A DNA stretch of 17,956 nt from an uncultured Paracoccaceae bacterium (GCA_937952085.1 CALFYQ010000156.1:1-17956); one strand, 5' to 3'. Shown: positions 1 to 7,691, counted from the first letter of the stretch. A program made the numbers and translations. The notes: generated by a model not told the origin, from the sequence alone.

Positions 1-418
1 CCGCGCCGACCAGATCCTCCGGCTGGAGCGGGACCACCGGCTCCGGAGCCCCGTCGGCTTCGAAGGGCGGATCGGCCTCGAACGCCGCGCGGGCCGGCCC
101 GGCGCCGAAGGCGATCTCGGTCAGCAGGACGCGCGCCGGGCTCTCGAACCGCGCGCGATAGGTCTCCGGCGAAAGCCCCTCCTCCGCGCGCCCGGACGCC
201 GCCGCTTCCGCCTCGCCCGACCAGAAGAGGAACCGCCAGCCGCCGTCGATCCTCACCTCGTACCGCCCCGGCGCGCCGGAAAGGGTCAGCGCCAGTTCGC
301 CGACCGGCAGGCCCGCCAGCGTCACGTCGTAGATCTCGCGGGCTTCGCCGTTTTCGAGGGCCGCCACGGGCGCGCCAATCAGCGCGAAGAGAAGGATGGC
401 GAGTGGCGCGCGGCTCAT
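1..418 (-). CDS. DUF3108-like exported protein, N-terminal part
   Basis: An open frame reads from ATG at 418 through the window edge: 139 codons, C-terminus missing. It starts with a signal peptide (MSRAPLAILLFALIGAPVAA, cleavage near residue 20). The mature part opens with a pattern EIYDVTLAGLPVGELALTLS followed by YEVRIDGGWRFLFWSGEAEA. That alternating beta-strand start (Y-x-V-x-L-x-G-x-x-V-G) and the later SPETYRARFES resemble DUF3108 family periplasmic proteins; the family call is from memory of the pattern, not a search. The likely location is the periplasm and the function is unknown. It lies 68 bases downstream of the GntR gene on the same strand and could be co-transcribed. A small hairpin in the gap (CGCGGC-GAC-GCCGCG, 457-471) has no T tract, so I do not call it a terminator. 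No good Shine-Dalgarno site is obvious. Confidence 0.65.
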   Translation of the reverse strand, partial: MSRAPLAILLFALIGAPVAALENGEAREIYDVTLAGLPVGELALTLSGAPGRYEVRIDGGWRFLFWSGEAEAAASGRAEEGLSPETYRARFESPARVLLTEIAFGAGPARAAFEADPPFEADGAPEPVVPLQPEDLVGA

Positions 419-486
419 AGGGGCTCCGCCGGTTCCGGTCTCGAGGAAGGATAGCGCGCGGCGACGCCGCGTCGAGCCCGGCGCGG

Positions 487-1170
487 TCAGGCCCCGCGCT
501 GCTTCAGCGTCGCGAGAAGATGGAACTTTTCGCCCTGGGGCGTGACGTGGCTGCGGAGCGCGGATGCGGCGCGCTCCTCGGACCCGTCGCGAAGCGCGGT
601 CAGGATCTCCTCATGCTCCGCCATCGACTGCCCGAGCCGCCCGCGGAGGCGGAGTTGCAGCCGCCGATAGGGGCGGAGCCGCCGATGCAGCCGGCGCGCC
701 TCCTGCGCGAGGAAGCTGTTGCCGGATTCCACATAGATCAGGCTGTGGAACGTCTCGTTCTCCCGGTAGTAGCGGTCCGCGTCGCCGGCCTGGAGCGCCT
801 CACGGCACCGGCCGTTGGCGCGCTCTAGTTCGGCCAGTTTCTCCGGACCGATCCGCCGCGCGGCGAGCCGGCCGGCGGCGGCCTCAAGCTCCCCCATCAC
901 CTCGAACATCTCGATCAACTCGATCGGGCCGAGCCCGCGCACGACGGCGCCGCGGCGGGGCCGCTGCTCGACGAGCCCGGAGGCGACCAGCCGGTTCAGC
1001 GCCTCCCGCACCGGCGTTCGGGACACGCCGAAGCGCTCGGCGAGATGCGCCTCGTTCAGGCGCTCACCTTCCGGCCATTCGCCGGCGAGAATGAGCTCCT
1101 CCAGCGCGTCGGCGACAGAATCGGCGGCCCGGATGTCCATGACGGCTTTCCCGGATGCTGCTTTCTCCAT
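487..1170 (-). CDS. matR: GntR/FCD family transcriptional regulator, probable malonate-locus regulator
   Basis: 227 residues. Residues 15-80 form a GntR winged helix: the recognition region reads HLAERFGVSRTPVREALNRL (42-61) and the wing RPRRGAVV. Residues 85-215 are an all-helical FCD ligand-binding domain with the expected metal-ligand histidines H142 (in NETFHSLIY), H186 (AEHEEIL) and H208 (ALRSHV); the usual preceding Asp is Asn138. I chose ATG 1170 because the GntR domain begins soon after it. The frame stays open to 1293, but that extension would cover the promoter and the start of dctP. ATG 1140 is a weaker alternative. It is divergent from the transporter and malonyl-CoA genes, the arrangement of Rhizobium matR with matABC. 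The likely effector is malonate or malonyl-CoA (inference). The specific matR name rests on neighbours, not on distinctive residues. Confidence 0.85.
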   Translation of the reverse strand: MEKAASGKAVMDIRAADSVADALEELILAGEWPEGERLNEAHLAERFGVSRTPVREALNRLVASGLVEQRPRRGAVVRGLGPIELIEMFEVMGELEAAAGRLAARRIGPEKLAELERANGRCREALQAGDADRYYRENETFHSLIYVESGNSFLAQEARRLHRRLRPYRRLQLRLRGRLGQSMAEHEEILTALRDGSEERAASALRSHVTPQGEKFHLLATLKQRGA

Positions 1171-1183
1171 CCTGCATACAAAA

Positions 1184-1215
1184 TTCTTGACGCGGGATGC
1201 AAGAAAAACAATTGT
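1184..1215 (+). promoter_or_regulatory. Divergent promoter/operator of the malonate locus
   Basis: The 94-base gap between the GntR gene and dctP is much more AT-rich than its surroundings. It holds a perfect 6-bp inverted repeat, TTCTTG (1184-1189) and CAAGAA (1200-1205), spaced by 10 bases. A candidate -35 for the plus strand, TTGACG (1187-1192), overlaps the left half. With 17-base spacing the -10 would be AATTGT (1210-1215), which is weak. A dimer bound to the repeat would block this promoter. A further TGCATACAA (1173-1181) resembles GntR-type half sites and lies beside the regulator's own start, suggesting autoregulation. From memory, the reported Rhizobium MatR site also has a TCTTG half. 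Confidence 0.5.
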
Positions 1216-1264
1216 CCACACGTCAAGCGCCGGGGAATCGGCGCGCACGCATTGGGAGGAACAG

Positions 1265-2242
1265 ATGAAACGGACCCTTCTCGCCGCCGCCATCGCGTCG
1301 CTGATCGCCGGCGCCGCCGGGGCGACCGAGCTCCGGCTCTCGCATCAGTGGTCGACCGGCGACGTGCGCCACAAGGTGGCCCAGATGGTCGCCGACGACG
1401 TGGCCGCCGCGAATGTCGATCTGGAGATCAAGATCTTCCCGTCGAACTCGCTCTTCAAGGCGACCGAGCAGTACAAGCCGCTCTCGCGCGGCCAGCTCGA
1501 CATGACGGTGCTGCCGCTCTCCTACGCGGGCGGACAGCAGCCGGCCTACAACCTCACGCTGATGCCCGGCCTGGTGAAGAACCACGACCACGCGGCGCGG
1601 CTCAACAAGTCTCCGTTCATGGACGAGATCGAGAAGATCCTGAACGGCGACGACGTGATGACCCTCGTCCACGGCTATCTGGCCGGCGGCTTCGCGGGCA
1701 AGGACAAGTGCATCACCAAGCCGGACGACATGCCCGGGCTGCAGACCCGCGCCGCCGGCAAGGCCTTCGAGGAGATGCTGGCCGGCGCCGGCGCCTCGAT
1801 CGCCTCGATGGCCTCCTCGGAGGTCTACAACGCGATGCAGACGGGCGTGCTCGACGCGGTCAACACCTCGTCCTCGTCCTTCGTCAGCTACCGCATCTAC
1901 GAGCAGGCGAAGTGCTACACGCCGGCCGGCGAGACGGCGCTCTGGTTCATGTACCAGCCGCTCCTGATGAACAAGTCGACCTTCGACGGGCTCACCGCGG
2001 ACCAGCAGAAGGCGCTTCGCGACGCCGCCGCCAAGGCCGAGGCCTTCTATCTCGAAGAGGCGAAGAAGGAGGACGCGGAATCGGCGAAGGTGTTCCGCGA
2101 CGCGGGCGTCGAGATCGCCACGATGACGCAGGAGGAGTTCAACGCCTGGCGCGAGCTGGCGAAGACCACGTCCTACAAGTCCTTCATCGCCTCGACGCCG
2201 GACGGCCAGAAGCTGCTCGACCTCGCCCTCTCCGTCGAGTGA
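1265..2242 (+). CDS. dctP: TRAP transporter substrate-binding protein (DctP family), probable malonate binding
   Basis: 325 residues, typical for the family. Residues 1-20 are a signal peptide (MKRTLLAAAIASLIAGAAGA), so the protein acts in the periplasm and hands its substrate to the DctQM permease. The mature protein shows DctP landmarks: ELRLSHQWSTGDVRHK at the start, FPSNSLFKATEQYKPLSRGQ near 58-77, and the conserved arginine R162 in GLQTRAAGKAF that normally binds the substrate carboxylate. Two cysteines (C149, C217) could form a disulfide. ATG 1265 follows GGGAGGA (1254-1260). It is the first gene of the operon, with decarboxylase and synthetase genes behind it. Malonate as substrate is inferred from that context and from the MatPQM malonate TRAP system described in Sinorhizobium; the family alone would only say a small organic acid. 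Confidence 0.92.
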   Translation: MKRTLLAAAIASLIAGAAGATELRLSHQWSTGDVRHKVAQMVADDVAAANVDLEIKIFPSNSLFKATEQYKPLSRGQLDMTVLPLSYAGGQQPAYNLTLMPGLVKNHDHAARLNKSPFMDEIEKILNGDDVMTLVHGYLAGGFAGKDKCITKPDDMPGLQTRAAGKAFEEMLAGAGASIASMASSEVYNAMQTGVLDAVNTSSSSFVSYRIYEQAKCYTPAGETALWFMYQPLLMNKSTFDGLTADQQKALRDAAAKAEAFYLEEAKKEDAESAKVFRDAGVEIATMTQEEFNAWRELAKTTSYKSFIASTPDGQKLLDLALSVE

Positions 2243-2261
2243 GCGCGACCTGAAAGACGCC

Positions 2262-2282
2262 GGGGCGGCCCCGCGCCGCCCC
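2262..2282 (+). other. Intercistronic hairpin between dctP and dctQ
   Basis: GGGGCGG (2262-2268) and CCGCCCC (2276-2282) form a perfect 7-bp GC stem with a 7-base loop, 20 bases after the dctP stop. No T tract follows, so it is not a standard rho-independent terminator. Hairpins after the binding-protein gene are common in transport operons and protect the upstream message or slow polymerase, giving more binding protein than permease. That role is inferred here. Confidence 0.45.
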
Positions 2283-2328
2283 GCCCGAGACGACGCCGCC
2301 CCGACCCGCCCGAGCCGGAGCCCCGCCC

Positions 2329-2877
2329 ATGGCCAAGCCCAGCGAACCCGCCCGCCATGAGGCCGGCGGACACCCGTTCCTGACCTTCGTCGCCGCGCTC
2401 TCAACCCTCGCGGGCTGGGTCGCCTCGGCGATGATCCTCGCCGCCGTCTTCATCACCTGCCAGATGATCTTCATCCGCTTCGTGCTCGGCGGCTCGACCG
2501 TCTGGCAGACCGAGGCGGTGGTCTATCTCGTCGTCGCGGCGACGCTGGTGGGCCTTCCCTATGTCCAGCGCCTGCGCGGCCATGTGAGCGTCGATCTCCT
2601 GCCGCTCTGGCTCGGCCGGCGAGGACGGCGGGCGCTCGCCTTCGTCGTCCTCATCCTCTCCATCGCGGTGATGGGGACGATGACATTCTACGGCTATGAG
2701 TTCTGGCGCTTCGCCTTCGACCGCGGCTGGCGGTCCGAGACGATCTGGGCGGTGCGGCTCTGGATCCCCTACCTGGCGATCCCGGTCGGGTTCGGCCTTC
2801 TGCTCCTCCAGTACGCCGCCGATCTCTTCGCCCTCATCATCGGCGGCGAGCCGCCCGCCCCGTCCGGAGGCCATTGA
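2329..2877 (+). CDS. dctQ: TRAP transporter small permease subunit (DctQ family)
   Basis: 182 residues with four hydrophobic segments at roughly 20-45, 62-80, 102-120 and 145-168, as expected for the small inner-membrane subunit of a TRAP transporter. The loop after segment 2 carries RLRGHVSVDLLP (81-92), close to the family signature RxGxHIxVD. It pairs with DctM to form the sodium-coupled permease. ATG 2329 has GGAG at 2317-2320. It lies 86 bases after dctP, with a hairpin in between, and its TGA overlaps the ATG of dctM by one base (TGATG). A short proline/glycine tail ends the protein (PPAPSGGH). Confidence 0.92.
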   Translation: MAKPSEPARHEAGGHPFLTFVAALSTLAGWVASAMILAAVFITCQMIFIRFVLGGSTVWQTEAVVYLVVAATLVGLPYVQRLRGHVSVDLLPLWLGRRGRRALAFVVLILSIAVMGTMTFYGYEFWRFAFDRGWRSETIWAVRLWIPYLAIPVGFGLLLLQYAADLFALIIGGEPPAPSGGH

Positions 2878-4193
2878 TGGACCCGCTCGTCCTCGGCGCC
2901 ATCGTCGCCTTCGCCACAATCGTCGTCCTCTTCTCCGGCATGTCGGTGGCGGTGGGTCTCCTAACCGTCTCGGCCGGCTTCCTGATCGCCTTCGACGGGA
3001 TGCGCAGCCTTGAGCTGATGCCGGAGATCCTCTTCGGCAAGCTGAACGACTTCGCCCTCCTCGCGGTGCCGATGTTCGTCATCATGGGCGCCTCGATCGC
3101 CTCGACCCGCGCCGGCGCCGATCTCTACGAGGCGCTGGAGCGCTGGATGTCCCGCGCGCCGGGCGGGCTCGTCATCGCCAATCTCGGCGCCTGCGCGCTC
3201 TTCTCCGCGATGTCGGGCTCTTCCCCCGCCACCTGCGCCGCGATCGGCAAGATGGGCGTGCCCGAGATGCGGAAACGCGGCTATCCGGACGGGGTCGCCG
3301 CCGGCTCCATCGCCGCGGGCGGCACGCTCGGCATCCTGATCCCGCCCTCGGTGACGATGATCGTCTACGGCGTCGCGACGGAGACCTCGATCGGCCGGCT
3401 CTTCCTCGCCGGCGTCATGCCCGGGCTGTTGCTGGTCGGGCTTTTCATGCTCTGGTCGCTCTGGTCGACGTGGCGGAGCGGCAACGCCGCGGTGCTCGGC
3501 GCGCGCCGCTACAGCTGGCGGGAGCGGTTCGAGATCATGCCGCGGGTCGCGCCCTTCCTCGCGATCATCGTCGGCGTGCTCTACGCCATGTATGGCGGGA
3601 TCGCGACGCCGTCGGAGACGGCGGCGGTCGGCGCGCTCCTCTGCCTTCTCGTCGCGATGATCGTCTACCGGCTCTGGAGCCCGAAGGCGCTCTGGGTCGT
3701 GCTGCGGGATTCGACCAAGGAATCGGTGATGATCCTCTTCATCATCGCCGCCGCCGGCGTCTTCTCCTACATGCTCTCCTCGCTCTTCATCACGCAGTCC
3801 ATCGCCGAGTGGATCGGCACGCTGGATGTGAACCGCTGGGTGCTGATGGGGGCGATCAACGTCTTCCTGCTGGTCGCCGGCTTCTTCCTGCCGCCGGTCG
3901 CGGTGATCCTGATGGCGGCGCCGATCCTTCTGCCGATCATTGTCGCGGCGGGGTTCGACCCGGTCTGGTTCGCGGTCATCCTCACCATCAACATGGAGAT
4001 CGGCCTGATCTCGCCGCCGGTCGGCCTCAACCTCTATGTCATCAACGGCATCGCGCCGGACATTCCGCTCCGGACGATCCTGATCGGCTCGGCGCCCTAT
4101 GTGGGCTGCATGATCCTCGCCATCGTGATCCTCTGCGTCTTCCCCGGGATCGCGACCTGGCTGCCCGACCTCGCGATGGGAGCTGCGCAATGA
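2877..4193 (+). CDS. dctM: TRAP transporter large permease subunit (DctM family)
   Basis: 438 residues and about a dozen membrane segments; this subunit carries the substrate pathway. Family patterns visible include VPMFVIMGASIA near residue 60, the glycine-rich hairpin SAMSGSSPATCAAIGKMGVP around 105-124, and GTLGILIPPSVTMIVYGV around 150. The second half of the inverted repeat shows FFLPPVAVILMAAPILLPI and NMEIGLISPPVGLNLYVING. I chose ATG 2877 rather than the adjacent TTG 2874 because GGAGG (2866-2870) sits at ideal distance and TGATG overlap with dctQ is a usual coupling. Its end overlaps matA by four bases (ATGA). Together with dctP and dctQ it is the likely malonate importer. Confidence 0.94.
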   Translation: MDPLVLGAIVAFATIVVLFSGMSVAVGLLTVSAGFLIAFDGMRSLELMPEILFGKLNDFALLAVPMFVIMGASIASTRAGADLYEALERWMSRAPGGLVIANLGACALFSAMSGSSPATCAAIGKMGVPEMRKRGYPDGVAAGSIAAGGTLGILIPPSVTMIVYGVATETSIGRLFLAGVMPGLLLVGLFMLWSLWSTWRSGNAAVLGARRYSWRERFEIMPRVAPFLAIIVGVLYAMYGGIATPSETAAVGALLCLLVAMIVYRLWSPKALWVVLRDSTKESVMILFIIAAAGVFSYMLSSLFITQSIAEWIGTLDVNRWVLMGAINVFLLVAGFFLPPVAVILMAAPILLPIIVAAGFDPVWFAVILTINMEIGLISPPVGLNLYVINGIAPDIPLRTILIGSAPYVGCMILAIVILCVFPGIATWLPDLAMGAAQ

Positions 4194-5455
4194 CGGTGCT
4201 GGCCGACCTTCTGACCACGCTCTTCGAACGGGCGCGCGGCGAGGCCGGCGCGGCGGCGGCGGACAACCGGCCTTTGCCCGATCTCGCCCGCGCCCTCCTC
4301 ACCAGCCGCGGCGAGGCGGCGGGCTTCGCCCTCGCCCGCGCGCTCCTCGACCGCTATGCCGCGCTGGCAGACGATCAGAAGCTCGCCTTCTTCCACTTCC
4401 TCGCCGAGGAGCTGGATCTCGACCCGGGCCGGGTGACGGAAACCGCCGCCGCCTATTCCGCGAGGCCGACCGCCGAGGTTTACGCCCGCCTCATGGCCGC
4501 CGCCGAGCCCGCCCGGCAGGAGCTGATCCGCCGGCTCAACCGCGCGCAGGGCGCGACCCACCGGCTCGTCGAGATGCGGGCCGATCTCCGCCGCCTCGCC
4601 GGCCGAGACGCCTCGCTCGGCCGGATCGACGTGGATTTCCGGCACCTTTTCGGCTCCTGGTTCAACCGCGGATTCCTCGTCCTCCGACGGATCGACTGGT
4701 CGAGCCCGGCGGACGTGCTGGAGAAGATCATCCGCTACGAGGCGGTGCACGAGATTTCGAGCTGGGACGACCTTCGCCGCCGCCTCGCCCCGCCGGACCG
4801 GCGCTGCTTCGCCTTCTTCCACCCGGCCATGGCGGACGAGCCGCTGATCTTCGTCGAGGTGGCGCTCACCAAGGGCGTGCCGGGCTCCGTCGCCGGCCTG
4901 CTGATGGAGGAGCGGACGCCGATCGCCGCCCACGCGGCGGATACGGCCGTCTTCTACTCAATCTCCAACTGCCAGCCGGGCCTCGCCGGGGTCTCCTTCG
5001 GCAACCTTCTGATCAAGCAGGTCGCCGAGGATCTCGGGCGGGAACTTCCAGGGCTGAAGACCTTCGTCACCCTCTCGCCGATCCCCGGCCTTTCCGGCTG
5101 GCTCGCCGATCAGGGCCGCCCCGAACCGGAAGATGATGAATTGAAGGCCCTCGCCGCCCGCTACCTTCTCGCCGCGAAGCGCCCGGACGGGCTGCCGCTC
5201 GACCCGGTGGCGCGGTTCCACCTCGAGAACGGCGCCCTCGTCCACGCGCTTCATGTCGGCGCGGACCCATCGCCGCGGGGCGTCAAACAGTCCCGCGGCG
5301 CGATGGTGAACTACCTTTACGACCTCTCGAAGATCGCGGAGAACCACGACGCCTTCGCGGCGCGCGGCCCCGTCGCGGCGTCGAAGGCCGTGCGCGCCCT
5401 CGCAGAAGCCGGCGCAAAACTCGGGAGCCTCAAGGATGGCCAATCCGCTTTATGA
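4190..5455 (+). CDS. matA: Malonyl-CoA decarboxylase
   Basis: 421 residues. It converts malonyl-CoA to acetyl-CoA and CO2 in the cytoplasm. Residues 1-130 are the helical MCD N-domain; the rest is the GNAT-like catalytic domain. Catalytic residues can be placed: S296 in TLSPIPG and H344 in ARFHLENGA, corresponding to Ser329 and His423 of the human enzyme, whose same motifs I recall. The human inserts between these motifs are absent, as is usual in bacteria. The C-terminal RGVKQSRGAMVNYLYDL (about 364-380) matches the human RGITGSCGLMANYRY stretch. ATG 4190 overlaps the dctM stop (ATGA) and has GGGAG at 4178-4182. The open frame extends far upstream but there lies inside dctM. The end overlaps matB by 20 bases, suggesting coupled translation. 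Confidence 0.95.
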   Translation: MTVLADLLTTLFERARGEAGAAAADNRPLPDLARALLTSRGEAAGFALARALLDRYAALADDQKLAFFHFLAEELDLDPGRVTETAAAYSARPTAEVYARLMAAAEPARQELIRRLNRAQGATHRLVEMRADLRRLAGRDASLGRIDVDFRHLFGSWFNRGFLVLRRIDWSSPADVLEKIIRYEAVHEISSWDDLRRRLAPPDRRCFAFFHPAMADEPLIFVEVALTKGVPGSVAGLLMEERTPIAAHAADTAVFYSISNCQPGLAGVSFGNLLIKQVAEDLGRELPGLKTFVTLSPIPGLSGWLADQGRPEPEDDELKALAARYLLAAKRPDGLPLDPVARFHLENGALVHALHVGADPSPRGVKQSRGAMVNYLYDLSKIAENHDAFAARGPVAASKAVRALAEAGAKLGSLKDGQSAL

Positions 5456-6953
5456 CGATCTCTTCGGCCGGCATGCGCGCGCCCAGACGCCGTTCCTGAT
5501 CCTTCAGGACGGCAAGACGATCACGCATGACGCCTTCCTGCGGACGGCCGCGCGCTTCGCCCATGGGCTCGACGGCGCCGGGCTTAAGCCGGGGGACCGG
5601 ATGGCGGTGCAGATCGCCAAATCGCCCGAGGCGCTGGCGCTCTACGCCGCCGCGGCGCAGGCGGGCGTCGTCTTCCTGCCGCTCAACACCGCCTACACGC
5701 CGGCCGAAGTGTCCTACTTCGTCGAGAACGCCGGCGCGAAGCTTCTCGTCGCCGATCCGTCCGCCGCGGGCGCGCTCGCCCCGGTCGCCGAGGCCGCCGG
5801 CGCGAAACTGATGACGATGGACGCGCGCGGCGACGGCAGCTTCCCGGATTCCGCCGCCGGCGCCGCCGAGACCTTCCCGACCGTCGACCGGGAGGAGGGG
5901 GACCTCGCCGCCTTCCTCTACACCTCCGGCACCACCGGGCGATCCAAGGGCGCGATGCTCACGCAGAAGAACCTTCTCTCCAACGCCGAGACGCTGGCTG
6001 ACGCCTGGCGCTTCGGGCCGGAGGACCGGCTTCTCCACGCGCTGCCGATCTTCCACACCCACGGCCTCTTCGTCGCGACGAACATCGTCGCGCTGACGGG
6101 CGGCGCGATGATCTTCCTCGAGAAGTTCGACCTCGACGCGATCATCCGGCTGATGCCGCAGGCCACCTCGATGATGGGCGTGCCGACCTTCTACACCCGC
6201 CTTCTCGACGACCCGCGCTTCACGAAGGAGCTGACAGGGCACATGCGCCTTTTCGTCTCGGGCTCGGCGCCGCTCCTCGCCGAGACGCACCGCGCCTTCG
6301 AGGCGCGGACCGGCCATCGCATCCTCGAACGCTACGGGATGACGGAAACCAACATGAACACCTCGAACCCCTATGAGGGGGAGCGGCGGGCCGGCACGGT
6401 CGGCTTCCCGCTGCCGGGCGTCGAGCTGAAGATCACCGACCCGGAGACCAGCGAAACGCTGCCCCAGGGCGAGGTCGGCATGATCGAGGTGAGGGGCCCC
6501 AATGTCTTCAAGGGCTACTGGGGGATGCCTGAGAAGACCAAGGCCGAGCTTCGCGAGGACGGCTTCTTCATCACCGGCGATCTCGGCCTCATCGACGACA
6601 AGGGCTATGTGCAGATCGTCGGGCGTGGCAAGGATCTCGTCATCTCCGGCGGCTTCAACGTCTACCCGAAAGAGGTGGAGATCGTGCTCGACGAGCAGCC
6701 GGGCGTGCTCGAAAGCGCCGTGGTCGGCGCGCCGCACCCGGATTTCGGCGAGGCGGTGGTGGGCTTCCTCGTGCCGCAGCCCGGCGCCGAGATCGACCTT
6801 GCGGCGGTGGAGGCGGCGCTCCGCGCTTCGCTCGCCCGGTTCAAGCAGCCGAAGAAGCTGATCATTCGCCCCGACCTGCCGCGGAACACGATGGGCAAGG
6901 TGCAAAAGAACGTCCTCCGCGACGAGGTCGCGACGCTTTTCGCCGCCGGCTGA
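5436..6953 (+). CDS. matB: Malonyl-CoA synthetase (malonate--CoA ligase)
   Basis: 505 residues. ATP-dependent ligase joining malonate to CoA through malonyl-AMP. Class I adenylate-forming motifs appear in order: P-loop YTSGTTGRSKG (162-172), RYGMTETNMNTSNPY (Y300, E304), TGDLG (D382), SGGFNVYPKEVE, and PRNTMGKVQKN with catalytic lysine K488. The run MTETNMNTSNPY is typical of MatB and not of acetyl- or long-chain acyl-CoA synthetases, so the malonate call is fairly specific. ATG 5436 has GGGAG (5423-5427) and lies inside the last codons of matA. Coupled with MatA it turns imported malonate into acetyl-CoA; it could also supply malonyl-CoA for fatty acid or polyketide synthesis. Confidence 0.95.
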   Translation: MANPLYDDLFGRHARAQTPFLILQDGKTITHDAFLRTAARFAHGLDGAGLKPGDRMAVQIAKSPEALALYAAAAQAGVVFLPLNTAYTPAEVSYFVENAGAKLLVADPSAAGALAPVAEAAGAKLMTMDARGDGSFPDSAAGAAETFPTVDREEGDLAAFLYTSGTTGRSKGAMLTQKNLLSNAETLADAWRFGPEDRLLHALPIFHTHGLFVATNIVALTGGAMIFLEKFDLDAIIRLMPQATSMMGVPTFYTRLLDDPRFTKELTGHMRLFVSGSAPLLAETHRAFEARTGHRILERYGMTETNMNTSNPYEGERRAGTVGFPLPGVELKITDPETSETLPQGEVGMIEVRGPNVFKGYWGMPEKTKAELREDGFFITGDLGLIDDKGYVQIVGRGKDLVISGGFNVYPKEVEIVLDEQPGVLESAVVGAPHPDFGEAVVGFLVPQPGAEIDLAAVEAALRASLARFKQPKKLIIRPDLPRNTMGKVQKNVLRDEVATLFAAG

Positions 6954-6980
6954 GCCAATCAGGGGCGCCACGACGCCGCG

Positions 6981-7556
6981 ATGACGCTCGCCTGGCTCCT
7001 GCCCTTCCTCGGCTGGTCGCTGGCCTTCGGCGCGGCGGGCGCGCTCCTCTTCGCCGCGGCGGCGAAACTGGCCGGCAAGGTCGCGCTCTTCCGCGCGGTT
7101 CCGGCCGTCTTCCTCACCCTGACCTTCGCGGCGATGACGCAGCACCCGATCCCGCCGGCCGGGGCGCTCACCTGCCCGGTCCCGACCGCGGCGCCGCAGC
7201 TCGAACCCTTTCACTTCGTCGGCGAGCTCTGGGCGCGCTGGCGGGCCGGCGGCCTCGAGCGGATCATGGCGGACCGGCTCGGGCCCGGCACCGCGATGAA
7301 CTTTCTCCTGCCCTTCGCGATCGGCTGGGCGCTCGTTCGCGCCGGCTTCGGCCTGCCGAGGGCCGCGCTCTTCGGCCTCGGCCTGGCGGCGCTCGCCGAG
7401 ACGACGCAACTCACCGGGTTCTGGGGCCTCCGGCCCTGCGCCTGGCGTCAGTTCAACCTGGACGATCTGATCGTGAACCCCGCCGGCGTCATCGCCGGCG
7501 CCTGGTTCGGGCTCCGGCTCAGCCGGCGGTCGCGGAGAGCCCGCCGAGCACCATGA
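6981..7556 (+). CDS. VanZ-family membrane protein
   Basis: 191 residues with hydrophobic segments near 5-28, 37-52, 105-120, 125-145 and 162-178. The VanZ-like core is in the second half: N107 in AMNFLLPFAIGWAL, E140 in LAETTQL, and QFNLDDLIVNPAGVIAG (157-173), the family's Asp-Asp/Asn/Gly signature in the last helix. Named after a teicoplanin-resistance protein, most members have no known function; an envelope role is all one can say. It begins 27 bases after matB with only a weak ribosome site, so it may be a read-through passenger of the malonate operon rather than part of the pathway. Its last 38 bases overlap, antisense, the end of the small minus-strand ORF. The tail is strongly basic (SRRSRRARRAP). 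Confidence 0.82.
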   Translation: MTLAWLLPFLGWSLAFGAAGALLFAAAAKLAGKVALFRAVPAVFLTLTFAAMTQHPIPPAGALTCPVPTAAPQLEPFHFVGELWARWRAGGLERIMADRLGPGTAMNFLLPFAIGWALVRAGFGLPRAALFGLGLAALAETTQLTGFWGLRPCAWRQFNLDDLIVNPAGVIAGAWFGLRLSRRSRRARRAP

Positions 7557-7647
7557 GGCAGAGGAGCGCGAGGCCGACCACGTCGGCGAAGGCGCCGGCG
7601 GGCCGCGCGCCGGCGAGACGGATCATGCGGGTGAACGGATTCATCAT
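7519..7647 (-). CDS. Small membrane protein (42 aa) under a predicted LexA box; function unknown
   Basis: An ORF of 43 codons from ATG 7647 (or the next ATG, 7644) to TGA at 7519-7521. The peptide starts MMNPFTRMIRLAGARPAGAF, giving a short basic N-terminus, followed by one hydrophobic helix (VVGLALLCLMVLGGLSA) and a two-residue end. This is a typical single-pass inner-membrane micropeptide with the N-terminus probably inside. GGAG (7653-7656, minus strand) sits five bases before the ATG. Upstream lie a promoter-like -35 and a perfect GTTC-N7-GTTC LexA box. It is located just after recG on the same strand. I recognise no family. Size, topology and SOS control resemble Caulobacter SidA, an SOS-induced division inhibitor acting on FtsW, but I see no sequence similarity and do not claim homology. 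The hydrophobic run may also be an export signal. Confidence 0.6.
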   Translation of the reverse strand: MMNPFTRMIRLAGARPAGAFADVVGLALLCLMVLGGLSATAG

Positions 7648-7691
7648 GTCGGCTCCGCCTCAGGTTGTGTCATAGCACCGTTGGTTACCTG

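Noticed and set aside
457..471. Hairpin CGCGGC-GAC-GCCGCG between the GntR gene and the DUF3108-like gene
   Set aside because: Short stem, three-base loop and no T tract; such palindromes are frequent at this GC content.
1171..1293. N-terminal extension of the GntR protein from 1293
   Set aside because: It would cover the promoter region and the start of dctP; the family starts shortly before the winged helix, matching ATG 1170.
3470..4189. N-terminal extension of malonyl-CoA decarboxylase from 3470
   Set aside because: This part is in another frame inside dctM and has Arg-rich shadow composition. ATG 4190 has ribosome site and ATGA overlap.
2961..4190. Long minus-strand frame antisense to dctM, and similar ones at 5430-7409, 7777-9162 and 15114-17066
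   Set aside because: Low-complexity charged translations with no recognisable motif, fully opposite well-supported genes; a by-product of high GC. The 15114-17066 frame contains the real peroxidase only in its last part.
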